NCBI GenBank assembly: GCA_005799745.1
Contig: SYFY01000187.1
Location: 1 to 64,000 of the forward strand
DNA from: Gammaproteobacteria bacterium
GTDB taxonomy: Bacteria; Pseudomonadota; Gammaproteobacteria; Pseudomonadales; Azotimanducaceae
Reading direction: 5' to 3'
Length of the DNA stretch: 64,000 nt
Below, one piece after another: positions 18,685 to 26,400 of the stretch; the stretch's first letter is position 1; each line of letters begins with the position of its first letter. The notes below the pieces were generated by a model. It was given only the letters and a program-made list of their open reading frames with translations. It ran no database searches and was not told where the DNA came from. Both the position numbers and the translations under genes were made by a program.

Positions 18685-19816
18685 TCGATTTCGATAGATA
18701 TGCAAACGCAACGATAGACGTCGCAGCCAAGGCGGCTGTCGCGATCAACGCGACGTCGTAACCCGACCACAGAATCAGGTTGCCGGTCAACGGAGGGCCA
18801 AAGATGCCTCCAGCCATGGCTGTCGCCGGCAACAATGACGAGAGGCGCCCGCTGAAGTCGCTGCGTGGCAGCAGCGCCATGAGGAAGGGAATGAAGAGGT
18901 TCCAGCTGACGTTGAACACGATGGAGGCGATCAGGAACGGCACGTAGCCTTTGACGACGCCGAGTGATGCAATGGAGAGAACAAAAATCACGCCGGAAAT
19001 CACCGGCAACATCAGGCCACGCGCACGCCCCGTGAGCCATGCGGCTGACAAGGCGCCGAACACACCAATAAACAACCCGACGGCGATCGCGCTCGCACCT
19101 TCATCGTTGCTGAGCCCTGCTGCTGATGCCAGGCGACCGAGGTAGTTCCACGCACTGACACCGGCCGCGTAAAACACCGTCAACGTGATCAGCACGTACC
19201 AGCCCTGACGCGCGCCATGACTGATGCCATCCATATCGAGCGCACGGGGCTGAACATGTTGATAGGTCGCGGGCCAGCGCAGGGAGAGCAGGGCCGCAAC
19301 AACAAAGACCACAGAGATGGACGTGACGATACCTTCGAGCCCAAGGGTATCGATGGGCAGCACGTACAGGAAACAGCTGGCGATGATTACGTCGTTGGAG
19401 ATCTTGATGCTCATGATGCGTGCGGGGTTGGGTGCACGCAGAAATACCGCCGAACAGACGCTGGCGATCACGACAATGGACCCGTTCAGCAAGAACTGCA
19501 GAGTGTAGAGCATCGTGTGACCTGAAACGACATAGAGCCCGTGAGACGCAATGGCGTAAACCATGAACGCAGCAGCGACGATCAATCCACTGCGTACTTT
19601 GTTGATCCAGAACGGCGCCGTCAGTGAAGCGAGCAATCCCGCGGTCGTGCCACTCGCAATGAAGTATCCAAGCTCCGCATCGTTGAGGTGATGGGTTTCG
19701 GCGAGCAGGCGCGACAGCACCGGCATGATGTTGGGTGGCAAGGCGGCGAAACCAGCCACCGCCATGACCAGCGCGATGGGCGGCGGTGAATGCAGAAACT
19801 CACGAACTGAATTCAC
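18638..19816 (-). CDS. MFS transporter
   Basis: A 392-residue membrane protein with about 12 hydrophobic segments and no large domain, typical of major facilitator transporters. Conserved-looking elements are the first-helix region GFAALPPNIMPVLSRLLAET and loop FWINKVRSG. The GTG start overlaps the stop of the upstream flavin monooxygenase gene (GTGA, 19813-19816), so both come from one transcript; the transporter may move the monooxygenase substrate. The C-terminus (SITKSMTKSI) is encoded by a short 12-bp repeat that also encodes the end of the RND pump on the other strand. Substrate unknown. Confidence 0.85.
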   Translation of the reverse strand: MNSVREFLHSPPPIALVMAVAGFAALPPNIMPVLSRLLAETHHLNDAELGYFIASGTTAGLLASLTAPFWINKVRSGLIVAAAFMVYAIASHGLYVVSGHTMLYTLQFLLNGSIVVIASVCSAVFLRAPNPARIMSIKISNDVIIASCFLYVLPIDTLGLEGIVTSISVVFVVAALLSLRWPATYQHVQPRALDMDGISHGARQGWYVLITLTVFYAAGVSAWNYLGRLASAAGLSNDEGASAIAVGLFIGVFGALSAAWLTGRARGLMLPVISGVIFVLSIASLGVVKGYVPFLIASIVFNVSWNLFIPFLMALLPRSDFSGRLSSLLPATAMAGGIFGPPLTGNLILWSGYDVALIATAALAATSIVAFAYLSKSITKSMTKSIPEILPR

Positions 19817-21014
19817 AGCGGTATCGTCGTCTCCATGCCGAGCGCGAGGCGTCCGAACTGTTCAGCAACCACGTCCATATCGAAGACCGCGTGGGCCGAT
19901 ATCGTGTGGATATCGCGATGAATGCGCTGCAAGGGCTCGTCATCTCGATGGGCGTTGGCACCGCTGTTCTCGAAGAGGTCACGCACTGCATCACGGACCA
20001 TGCGCACCGCCTGGTTCACGAGCAGGCGATACCGCATGCGTTCAGGCAGGGGACAAATGTCGTCTGCTTCGCCCCATGCCATACACTCCAGTGCGACTTG
20101 TTTAGCAATCACTTCGGCAGCATCGATGAGGGCTTTGCTCTTCCCGACGAGCACCTGTGTCACCACAGACTCGGATTGTTTTTGTCGGGAACCAAACTTC
20201 TGGCGCTCAGGGGCGCGTTCGATGAATCGCTTCAACGCACCACGCGCGGCACCGATGGCAGGCGCGCCCGCAGCGAGGTACAGAATCGGCATCATCGGCA
20301 TGCGAAACATCGCTGTTCCGTGGGCGAGGGCGCCTTCACCGCGACCGATGGTCATTGCACTGACGGTTTGGGAGTGACGTGTTGCCACGAAGATGTTGTT
20401 GACCGCCATATCATGGCTGCCTGTTCCCGCCATGCCGTCCATGTGCCAGGTATCAATGATCTCCACCTGTTCAATCGGCACCGCGAAAAGTCGCACCTCT
20501 TTGGTTTCTTTGATGAGCCCGGAGACCAGCGCCCAATCGGAATGCATCACCCCCGTACCCCAGGCCCAGCGACCTGTGAGGTTAAAACCACCCGCAACAG
20601 GCTCGGAAACCCGGTGATGGCGATCGTGCCCGGCGCAATCACCCACGGTACTTCGGAGAAGATTTCTACCTGCGCCTCCATTGGAAACTGCGACAACATC
20701 CAGTTGTGTTCCATGCAAAACGTCGTTGCCCAGGCGGTAGAAGTACAGGCTTCAGCAAGCATCAACCCGACATCGACGAAGGTGGTCAGCGGGTATTCAA
20801 CTCCGCCGAAACGCTTTGGTACGAAGAATCGATAGAGGCCGATGTCGGCCAGCGCTTGCATGTGGTGGTCCATCGGTTTGCGCTGTTTTTCGACGGCGGC
20901 TGCATCCGCCGCGATGGCCGGCAGTAGCGAACGAACATCAGCGAGCATCGAATCGATGCTGACGGGTTTTTCAGCGTTGAGTCGCCTCGACAGAACGACG
21001 GATTTGAGTGGCAT
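19813..21014 (-). pseudogene. Acyl-CoA-dehydrogenase-fold flavin monooxygenase (HpaB/HsaA-like), frameshifted
   Basis: The first frame (21014 to about 20612) gives the N-terminal helical domain: MDHHMQALADIGLYRFFVPK, FGGVEYPL, ACTSTAWATTFCMEHNWMLS, up to APGTIAITG. The second frame continues with SEPVAGGFNLTGRWAWGTGV (flavin-binding beta domain) to a C-terminal four-helix domain ending at 19813. They are offset at the C3 run 20610-20612 (GGG on the coding strand); one extra G gives continuous ITGVSEPVAGG. Restored, it has about 400 residues, the size of two-component flavin-dependent hydroxylases of the HsaA/HpaB/DszC group, which hydroxylate phenolic or steroid-derived rings using FADH2 or FMNH2 from a separate reductase. 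No reductase is adjacent. True pseudogene or homopolymer error. Confidence 0.82.
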
Positions 21015-21108
21015 TAGTCAGATCCAGGTTTTGGTCTGGGGCAGGGGTAGCGAATGCCTCGCATTGTACGCATCATCCTTGGAAACAGCGGAGCCACAGG
21101 AAAAATTC

Positions 21109-21825
21109 ATGGGGATCATGTATGACGATCTGGCCAAGTGGTGGCCGGTACTTTCACCCGTTGCGGACTATGCAGAGGAGGCTGGCTTTTTCGGCAAACT
21201 CATCGACGACTTTGGTCTACCGGCCAACGCTTCGATGATCGAGTTCGGTGCCGGTGGCGGGAACAACGCCAGCTACTTCAAGTCGCGGTTCAACGAGGTG
21301 TTGTTGACCGATCTCTCGGCAGACATGCTCGCCATCAGTGCGCAGCTCAATCCGGAGTGCGCCCATGCGGTGGGGGACATGCGTACTTTCGATGCCGCTG
21401 CCACCTTCGACGTCGTGTTCATTCATGACGCCATCGACTACATGACGACGCTCGACGATTTGAATGTGGTGTTTCGCAACGTCTACAAACACTGCAAAAC
21501 CGATGGTCTCGTGATGCTCGTCCCGGACTGCACACGCGAGACGTACGAAGCATCCACCGATCACGGGGGAAGTGATTCGGAGGAACGATCACTGCGTTTT
21601 CTCGAGTGGAGTTATGACCCCGACCCGGAGGACACACACACCGTCGTTGAATACGTGTTCGCTTTTCGGGAAGGTGATGGACCCGTGCGCAGTGAACATG
21701 AAACCCATCATTGCGGGCTGTTTTCACGTGAGCAGTGGATTGCTGGGCTCTCTGGCGCTGGATTTGTGGTGACGACTGTCATTGATTCTTATGAGCGGGA
21801 AGTCTTCCTTGGCCGTCGATACTGA
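21109..21825 (+). CDS. SAM-dependent class I methyltransferase
   Basis: A 238-residue methyltransferase. Motif I is IEFGAGGGNNASYFK, with the SAM-binding acidic residue in VLLTDLSADML, and DVVFIHDAIDYM is the post-motif II region. The start at 21109 has AGGAAA about 7 bases upstream; the open frame extends back to 20842, but that part lies antisense to the monooxygenase gene and has no site. It is divergent from the monooxygenase. Its tail overlaps the GFA gene by 35 bases. The methyl acceptor is unknown. Confidence 0.85.
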   Translation: MGIMYDDLAKWWPVLSPVADYAEEAGFFGKLIDDFGLPANASMIEFGAGGGNNASYFKSRFNEVLLTDLSADMLAISAQLNPECAHAVGDMRTFDAAATFDVVFIHDAIDYMTTLDDLNVVFRNVYKHCKTDGLVMLVPDCTRETYEASTDHGGSDSEERSLRFLEWSYDPDPEDTHTVVEYVFAFREGDGPVRSEHETHHCGLFSREQWIAGLSGAGFVVTTVIDSYEREVFLGRRY

Positions 21826-22303
21826 GTCCCGGTGTGTCGTCGTTCCAGCTTTACCGCTGCCCGGCGGTTGTTCCTGCGGTGCTGTGCGCTATCAGATCAC
21901 CGGTTCGCCGCTAACGTTTTATCTCTGTCACTGCACGGAGTGTCAGCGTCACAGCAGTTCGGCGTTCGGCGAGAGCTTGCGTATTTCCGCTGCAGATTTT
22001 GAAGTCACCGGGACGGTGCAGTTGATTGAACGCTCATCGGAATCAGGCACAAGGCGCCAGGGTTGGTTCTGCCCTGAATGTGGTGTCCGCATATGGCATG
22101 GCGCCACCGGTAGCGAAGAGATCAACATCAAGGCCGGGACTCTGGACGATACCCGGTGGCTCAAACCTGCTGGCCATATCTGGGTTCGATCGCGCCAGCC
22201 ATTTGTGCAGTGGGAAGCTGGCGCCCTCGTCTATGAAACCCAACCCGAGCCAGGGTACGTTCAACTCAAGGCACGATGGCGAGCAATGACGCTCACCGCG
22301 TAA
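21791..22303 (+). CDS. GFA-family (CENP-V/GFA, glutathione-dependent formaldehyde-activating-like) protein
   Basis: A 170-residue zinc protein. It has the family pattern GGCSCGAVRYQITG, then FYLCHCTECQRHSSSAFGES and CPECGVRIW, giving two zinc sites. Members were named for glutathione-dependent formaldehyde activation, but many bind other substrates, so no reaction is assigned. I take the ATG at 21791, inside the end of the methyltransferase frame, which implies translational coupling. Its last 11 bases overlap the convergent transglutaminase-like gene. Confidence 0.87.
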   Translation: MSGKSSLAVDTESRCVVVPALPLPGGCSCGAVRYQITGSPLTFYLCHCTECQRHSSSAFGESLRISAADFEVTGTVQLIERSSESGTRRQGWFCPECGVRIWHGATGSEEINIKAGTLDDTRWLKPAGHIWVRSRQPFVQWEAGALVYETQPEPGYVQLKARWRAMTLTA

Positions 22304-23447
22304 TCGGCATCACCCCAAGTTCACGTGCTGACTGGATGTCGATGAACTGATGTTCGATGTCACTCTCGTCGGCAAACTTGTCAGCAACTTCTTCGAACTG
22401 TTCCTGGCCGGATTCGAGTGCTGAGGCAAAACTCTCGAGGCTGGTCGCTTGATCAACCTTCACGCTCAAACCGGTCTTGAGTGCCTTGAGGCGATCACCT
22501 TTGCCATCATGCACATTGCCGAGCATGGTGGTTTCGAGGAAACCGTAGTCTTCACCTTCTTCATCCAACTGGAAGGCGAGGAACATGTGGCCCGGAATCA
22601 ACACCAACGCCGGAGCGATGTCGATCTTGCGCAGGATGGACGCGAACAAGACGCTGCCATCCACGCAGTTGGCCTGACTCATCGCGAGGGACTCATCCAG
22701 AAAACGCACGTGCTGACTGTGGATGTTGACGTGTTCGTTGGACGTACGTGTGATGGATGAATAACGAATCCCTTTTTCTTGCAGTACATGCCAGATCGCG
22801 TACACCTGCTTGAGCACTTCGTCGGAATCTTCCGCCTGATAACCACTGAAGGAATCCACGATGCCAGTGGCCAGCGCTTCTTTGAGAATTACGTCGACTT
22901 GGGGATGGTCTTCATTCACATAGGCGGCGAAGAGCCAGTTGAGGTCCGTGTCATCGGCGTCATCTTCTTCATCGAGGTAGTAAATCGCGTCGTTCACCGA
23001 GCGCAAGCGAATACGCTGGGTTCGATTTTCTGGCGTCGCGCCACTGAGCGAGAGTTCAAAGAGGGCATTTGCCGGTTTGGGCTGGCGCACATTGGCGAGT
23101 GCACCAAAGTCCCAGGCGATGACCGGATTCAACTGATAGGGACCTTCCGCATCGGGAATTTTCCCTTTGAGGCGGCTGTCGGCGGCGTAACCCGGGATGC
23201 GTATCGTCAAGGCAAAGGCAGTACCTGGTTTAACGTCATCGATCAGGACGCCGATGAGCCCGTCCTGTTCGCCGACGATGGCAGGGTCCACCTCTTCATC
23301 ACCACCTTCCACGTTGGCAAGAGAAATCTCGAGGGCCGGGAAGACCTGGTTGTAGGGTTGAACGAAAGGCTCCCACTCCACGTCAGCACGGGTGGTCGCA
23401 CTGAAGTACAACATAGACCCCAGTAACGTGATACGCAGCAGCGTCAT
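22293..23447 (-). CDS. Exported protein with a transglutaminase-like domain
   Basis: A 384-residue protein with a signal peptide (LLRITLLGSMLYFSATTRA) and an acidic N-terminal beta-rich half (about 35-170). The C-terminal half has a transglutaminase-like core: Cys in QANCVDGSVLFASILRK and His in LVLIPGHMFLAF, with the acidic GFLETTML as the likely third catalytic position. Such periplasmic domains act as proteases or peptide transferases. I do not recognise a named family for the whole protein. Confidence 0.7.
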   Translation of the reverse strand: MTLLRITLLGSMLYFSATTRADVEWEPFVQPYNQVFPALEISLANVEGGDEEVDPAIVGEQDGLIGVLIDDVKPGTAFALTIRIPGYAADSRLKGKIPDAEGPYQLNPVIAWDFGALANVRQPKPANALFELSLSGATPENRTQRIRLRSVNDAIYYLDEEDDADDTDLNWLFAAYVNEDHPQVDVILKEALATGIVDSFSGYQAEDSDEVLKQVYAIWHVLQEKGIRYSSITRTSNEHVNIHSQHVRFLDESLAMSQANCVDGSVLFASILRKIDIAPALVLIPGHMFLAFQLDEEGEDYGFLETTMLGNVHDGKGDRLKALKTGLSVKVDQATSLESFASALESGQEQFEEVADKFADESDIEHQFIDIQSARELGVMPITR

Positions 23448-23612
23448 GCCAGGTCGGCCAGTCAGAAAAGAAGGCGCGCAGTATGAAAGCGTCGATGGGG
23501 AGCGGGCAATCGCCGGGCGTGTGCCTTTTGAGCTGCGCGGATCGGACGTGGTTGCCGTCCCGTCTTCCTGCCGTTATGGTCAATGGTTCATGTACTTGAA
23601 GGAAAGACCAGC

Positions 23613-24980
23613 ATGGCCGAACCGATTCAGGATCTGAATCCGGACACCATGACCCGTTCACCGGGTCTCTCGTATCAACAGCTTCTCGACCAGGACACAC
23701 GCCCCGTGCCAGCTGTGTTGCGAGAACAATCGCCAAAACTGATTCCGGATGTCGCGGTGCCGGTCGAGCGATTCACCACCAAGGCCTATCACGACCTCGA
23801 AGTCGAGCGCTTGTGGAAGAAAGTCTGGCAGTTCGCGTGCCGTGAAGAAGATATCCCCGAGGTCGGTGATCACATCCGTTATGACATCGCCGGCATGTCG
23901 TTTCTGGTGGTCCGCGCTGACAAAGGCGTGATCAAGGCATTCCCCAATGCGTGTCTTCATCGTGGCCGCATGCTCAAGGAGTTTGATGGTCGCGCCACGG
24001 ATCTGCGTTGCCCGTTCCACGGCTTTGCCTGGGAACTCGACGGCTGTTTCAAGGAGATCCCGGCACAGTGGGACTTCCCCCACATCAATACCAAGACGTT
24101 CAACCTGCCGGAGATTCCGGTGGCCACGTGGGCCGGTTTTGTATTCATCAACCCGGACCAGAAGGCCGCGCCGTTTAAAGACTTCGTCGCCGATCTTGCC
24201 CGGCACTTCGAGCGCTGGGATCTTTCCAAGCTCTACAAGATGGCCCACTACGCGCGGATCATGCCGTGCAACTGGAAGATCGCCCAAGAAGCGTTCTGCG
24301 AGGCCTACCATGTCAACGCCACGCATCCACAGATTCTTGAATCCCTCGGCGATATCAACAGCCAGGTTGATGTCTATGAAAATTGCGCGAGGGTGATTTC
24401 ACCCTCAGTCACACCAAGCCCGCTCATCGATCGCCAGCTCTCTGACGAGGACGTTCTGCGCGCCATGATGGACATCGGGATCAATGAGCCCGTTCCAAAC
24501 GCCCAAGGCAAAATGCCACGTGCGTGGATGGCACAGAACAGCCGAGAGGGTCTTCGGGAGGCCGCCGGTGCGTTGGTCGATGAGTACTGCGACGCCGAGA
24601 TGGTCGACAACCTCGATTACACGCTGTTTCCGAACTTCCATCCGTGGGGTGCGTTCAATCGCATCGTCTATCGTTTCCGGCCCAACGGGAATGACCATCG
24701 CAGCAGCATCATGGAGTGCATCCTGATGGCACCGTTCCAGGGTGAACGTCCGCCGGCAGCGAAGATGCAGTGGCTCGATCCGGAGCAGAAGTGGTCGACG
24801 GTCTACGGCTTCCTCGGTCGTGTCTTCGATCAGGACGTTTTCAACATGCCGAAGGTTCAGGCAGGACTCGAATCGACCTATTCAAAGACGCTTTACCTGT
24901 CGCGCTACAACGAAGCCAAGGTACGTTGGCTGCATTACAAGTTGGGTGAGTGGGTCGAAGGCAACGGAGCGGGTCAATAA
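23613..24980 (+). CDS. Rieske non-haem iron oxygenase, alpha subunit (first of four)
   Basis: A 455-residue ring-hydroxylating-type oxygenase. The Rieske [2Fe-2S] ligands are in CLHRG and CPFHGFAW (two Cys, two His). The mononuclear iron site has the two His of EAYHVNATHP, with an Asp probably in GRVFDQDVF. Such enzymes use electrons from a ferredoxin and reductase to hydroxylate or demethylate a substrate. I chose the ATG at 23613, which has AAGGAAAG 8 bases upstream. Its stop overlaps the start of the 72-residue gene by one base (TAATG). No beta subunit or reductase is nearby, so it is of the alpha-only type. Substrate inferred to be alicyclic from the neighbourhood, not shown. Confidence 0.9.
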   Translation: MAEPIQDLNPDTMTRSPGLSYQQLLDQDTRPVPAVLREQSPKLIPDVAVPVERFTTKAYHDLEVERLWKKVWQFACREEDIPEVGDHIRYDIAGMSFLVVRADKGVIKAFPNACLHRGRMLKEFDGRATDLRCPFHGFAWELDGCFKEIPAQWDFPHINTKTFNLPEIPVATWAGFVFINPDQKAAPFKDFVADLARHFERWDLSKLYKMAHYARIMPCNWKIAQEAFCEAYHVNATHPQILESLGDINSQVDVYENCARVISPSVTPSPLIDRQLSDEDVLRAMMDIGINEPVPNAQGKMPRAWMAQNSREGLREAAGALVDEYCDAEMVDNLDYTLFPNFHPWGAFNRIVYRFRPNGNDHRSSIMECILMAPFQGERPPAAKMQWLDPEQKWSTVYGFLGRVFDQDVFNMPKVQAGLESTYSKTLYLSRYNEAKVRWLHYKLGEWVEGNGAGQ

Positions 24981-25198
24981 TGGGCAAGATCATGAAGCAC
25001 CCCTTTACGGGGGCGTTGTACGAGGTCAATGCCGACGGCAACGTGATGGTGAAAGAAGGCAGCCGGGAAGGGGTTTTTGACAACTGTGGTCGCTGGCTTT
25101 CCGGCGAACTGCGTCAGGCGGATCCGCAGCTCTGTGTGTGGATCACCAACAATCCGCCGTCACCGTTCAACGCCCGCAAGACCCATCCAATTGAGTAG
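24980..25198 (+). CDS. Small conserved-looking protein coupled to the Rieske oxygenase
   Basis: A 72-residue protein, MGKIMKHPFTGALYEVNADG onward. It has no membrane segment, signal or cysteine cluster (two Cys, not arranged as a metal site). It starts with the ATG of TAATG on the Rieske stop codon, which gives tight translational coupling and implies a fixed dose with that enzyme. The N-terminal HPFTGALYEVNADGNVMV reads like two short beta strands. I do not recognise a family. It could be an accessory or regulatory subunit of the oxygenase. Confidence 0.7.
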   Translation: MGKIMKHPFTGALYEVNADGNVMVKEGSREGVFDNCGRWLSGELRQADPQLCVWITNNPPSPFNARKTHPIE

Positions 25199-25231
25199 TT
25201 AGTATCGGCAAGAATCTCGAGGGAGAGGGGG

Positions 25232-25276
25232 AGCCCACGTAGTTCATCCGACTGTGAATCAGCTGCGTGGGCTTTT
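25232..25276 (+). terminator. Rho-independent terminator after the Rieske/small-protein pair
   Basis: AGCCCACGTAG (25232-25242) pairs with CTGCGTGGGCT (25263-25273) with one G-T wobble across a 20-base loop, followed by TTTT. It lies between the small gene and the convergent SDR gene. Confidence 0.7.
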
Positions 25277-25298
25277 CTCCGTCTGGCCTCAGAGATCG

Positions 25299-26132
25299 TT
25301 AGTGCCGGTTTTTTTCTGCATCCCGCGCAGCTTTTGCGACCATCACGGGTGATTGACGGAAGTCGATCCAACCTGCGTCCAGACCGGCGCTGTAGCCACG
25401 ATCCACGGGGATATCCACCCCGTTTAGCCAGCCACAGCGCTGACACAAGAGCATTTCAATCACTTCGGCGATTTCGCCGGGAACGGCGGCGCGTCCCGTC
25501 TGCGCATTGGTCCACGCCGCCTGGGATTCGCCCATCAGTGCATTGAACTGCGGAGTCAGTGGTGTATCGATGCCACCGGGGCTCACCGCAAGAATGCGAG
25601 TGGACAATGGTGCGAGCAGACGCGCTTCGTGCATCACCCAGGCGGTGACGGCACGTTTCGACCACGTATACGGATCACGCGTGAAAAGTTCAGCATTCGC
25701 GTGACACCAGTCGAGGCCATGCGCCATAGAGTCTGTCTTCAGCAGAGGCTTCAGTTTTTCCAGTCGACCCTTCCAGTCGCGGCCTGCAATGGAGGAAACG
25801 CAAACGATACCCGCACCCGGTTGGAGACGTGGTGTGAGTTGGCGAGTCAACTCTCGCATCCCGAGAAAGTTCACCGCCAACACGGTGACCGGATCAGCGG
25901 CACGCGCCATTCCCGCGACGTTAGCAAGCCCGTCAATGCGGGCCGGCAGCCGATTGACGGCAAGAGAAATCTTGCCAGGGTCACCCAGCTGGCATTCGAT
26001 CCAGGTGCCAGACGAGCCGGCGACTGGGGCCCTGACATCGAGGTTGAAGACCGTGTGATTCGCTTCGGCAAGACGCGCCACCAAGGCTGCACCTACACCC
26101 GACGATCCGCCCGTCACAATGAACTGTCCCAT
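25299..26132 (-). CDS. Short-chain dehydrogenase/reductase (hydroxysteroid/coniferyl-alcohol dehydrogenase-like)
   Basis: A 277-residue classical SDR. The cofactor motif is VTGGSSGVGAALVA; the NNAG position reads ANVAGMA; the catalytic Ser is in VCVSSIAG and Tyr-Lys in YTWSKRAV, separated by a long insert typical of the 3-alpha-hydroxysteroid/coniferyl-alcohol dehydrogenase group. The SPGGIDTPL region follows. It interconverts an alcohol and a ketone with NAD(P). The ATG at 26132 has GGAG 6 bases upstream; the longer frame to 26303 is not supported. It is divergent from the TonB receptor gene, with 268 bases between starts that must hold both promoters. Confidence 0.85.
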   Translation of the reverse strand: MGQFIVTGGSSGVGAALVARLAEANHTVFNLDVRAPVAGSSGTWIECQLGDPGKISLAVNRLPARIDGLANVAGMARAADPVTVLAVNFLGMRELTRQLTPRLQPGAGIVCVSSIAGRDWKGRLEKLKPLLKTDSMAHGLDWCHANAELFTRDPYTWSKRAVTAWVMHEARLLAPLSTRILAVSPGGIDTPLTPQFNALMGESQAAWTNAQTGRAAVPGEIAEVIEMLLCQRCGWLNGVDIPVDRGYSAGLDAGWIDFRQSPVMVAKAARDAEKNRH

Positions 26133-26400
26133 CCTTTGCTCCACCAGTTTTGCCTTCAGGATAACTGCTGACACAGTGCAGCATGAACGGTTGAACTGGA
26201 CGGTCGGTGCGAAATTTCTTTGCGCATCAGAACCGGAGGCGTATAAACGGTCGTGGCGGTTGCTCTTCTTTTGGGAAAAGAAGGGTGGTCGTAGCGAAGT
26301 CACACCTTTGCAGTACCTGCAGTCAAAGAGAGTGCGTGTTTCGCACCGCTGAAGTAAATCACCCGATTTGAAGGTTCCAGGCCATGAAATGGGGAGAACA
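26133..26400. promoter_or_regulatory. Divergent promoter region between the SDR and TonB receptor genes
   Basis: A 268-base non-coding gap between two divergent start codons. No convincing -10/-35 pair or operator palindrome could be singled out by eye, but both flanking genes must be driven from here. A weak purine-rich stretch (GGGAGAACA, about 26392-26400) is the ribosome site of the receptor gene. Confidence 0.4.

Noticed and set aside
19786..20835. Long plus-strand open frame (349 codons) opposite the monooxygenase
   Set aside because: Its sequence is low in hydrophobic structure, rich in His and Arg, has no domain, and mirrors the codon pattern of the well-conserved minus-strand gene.
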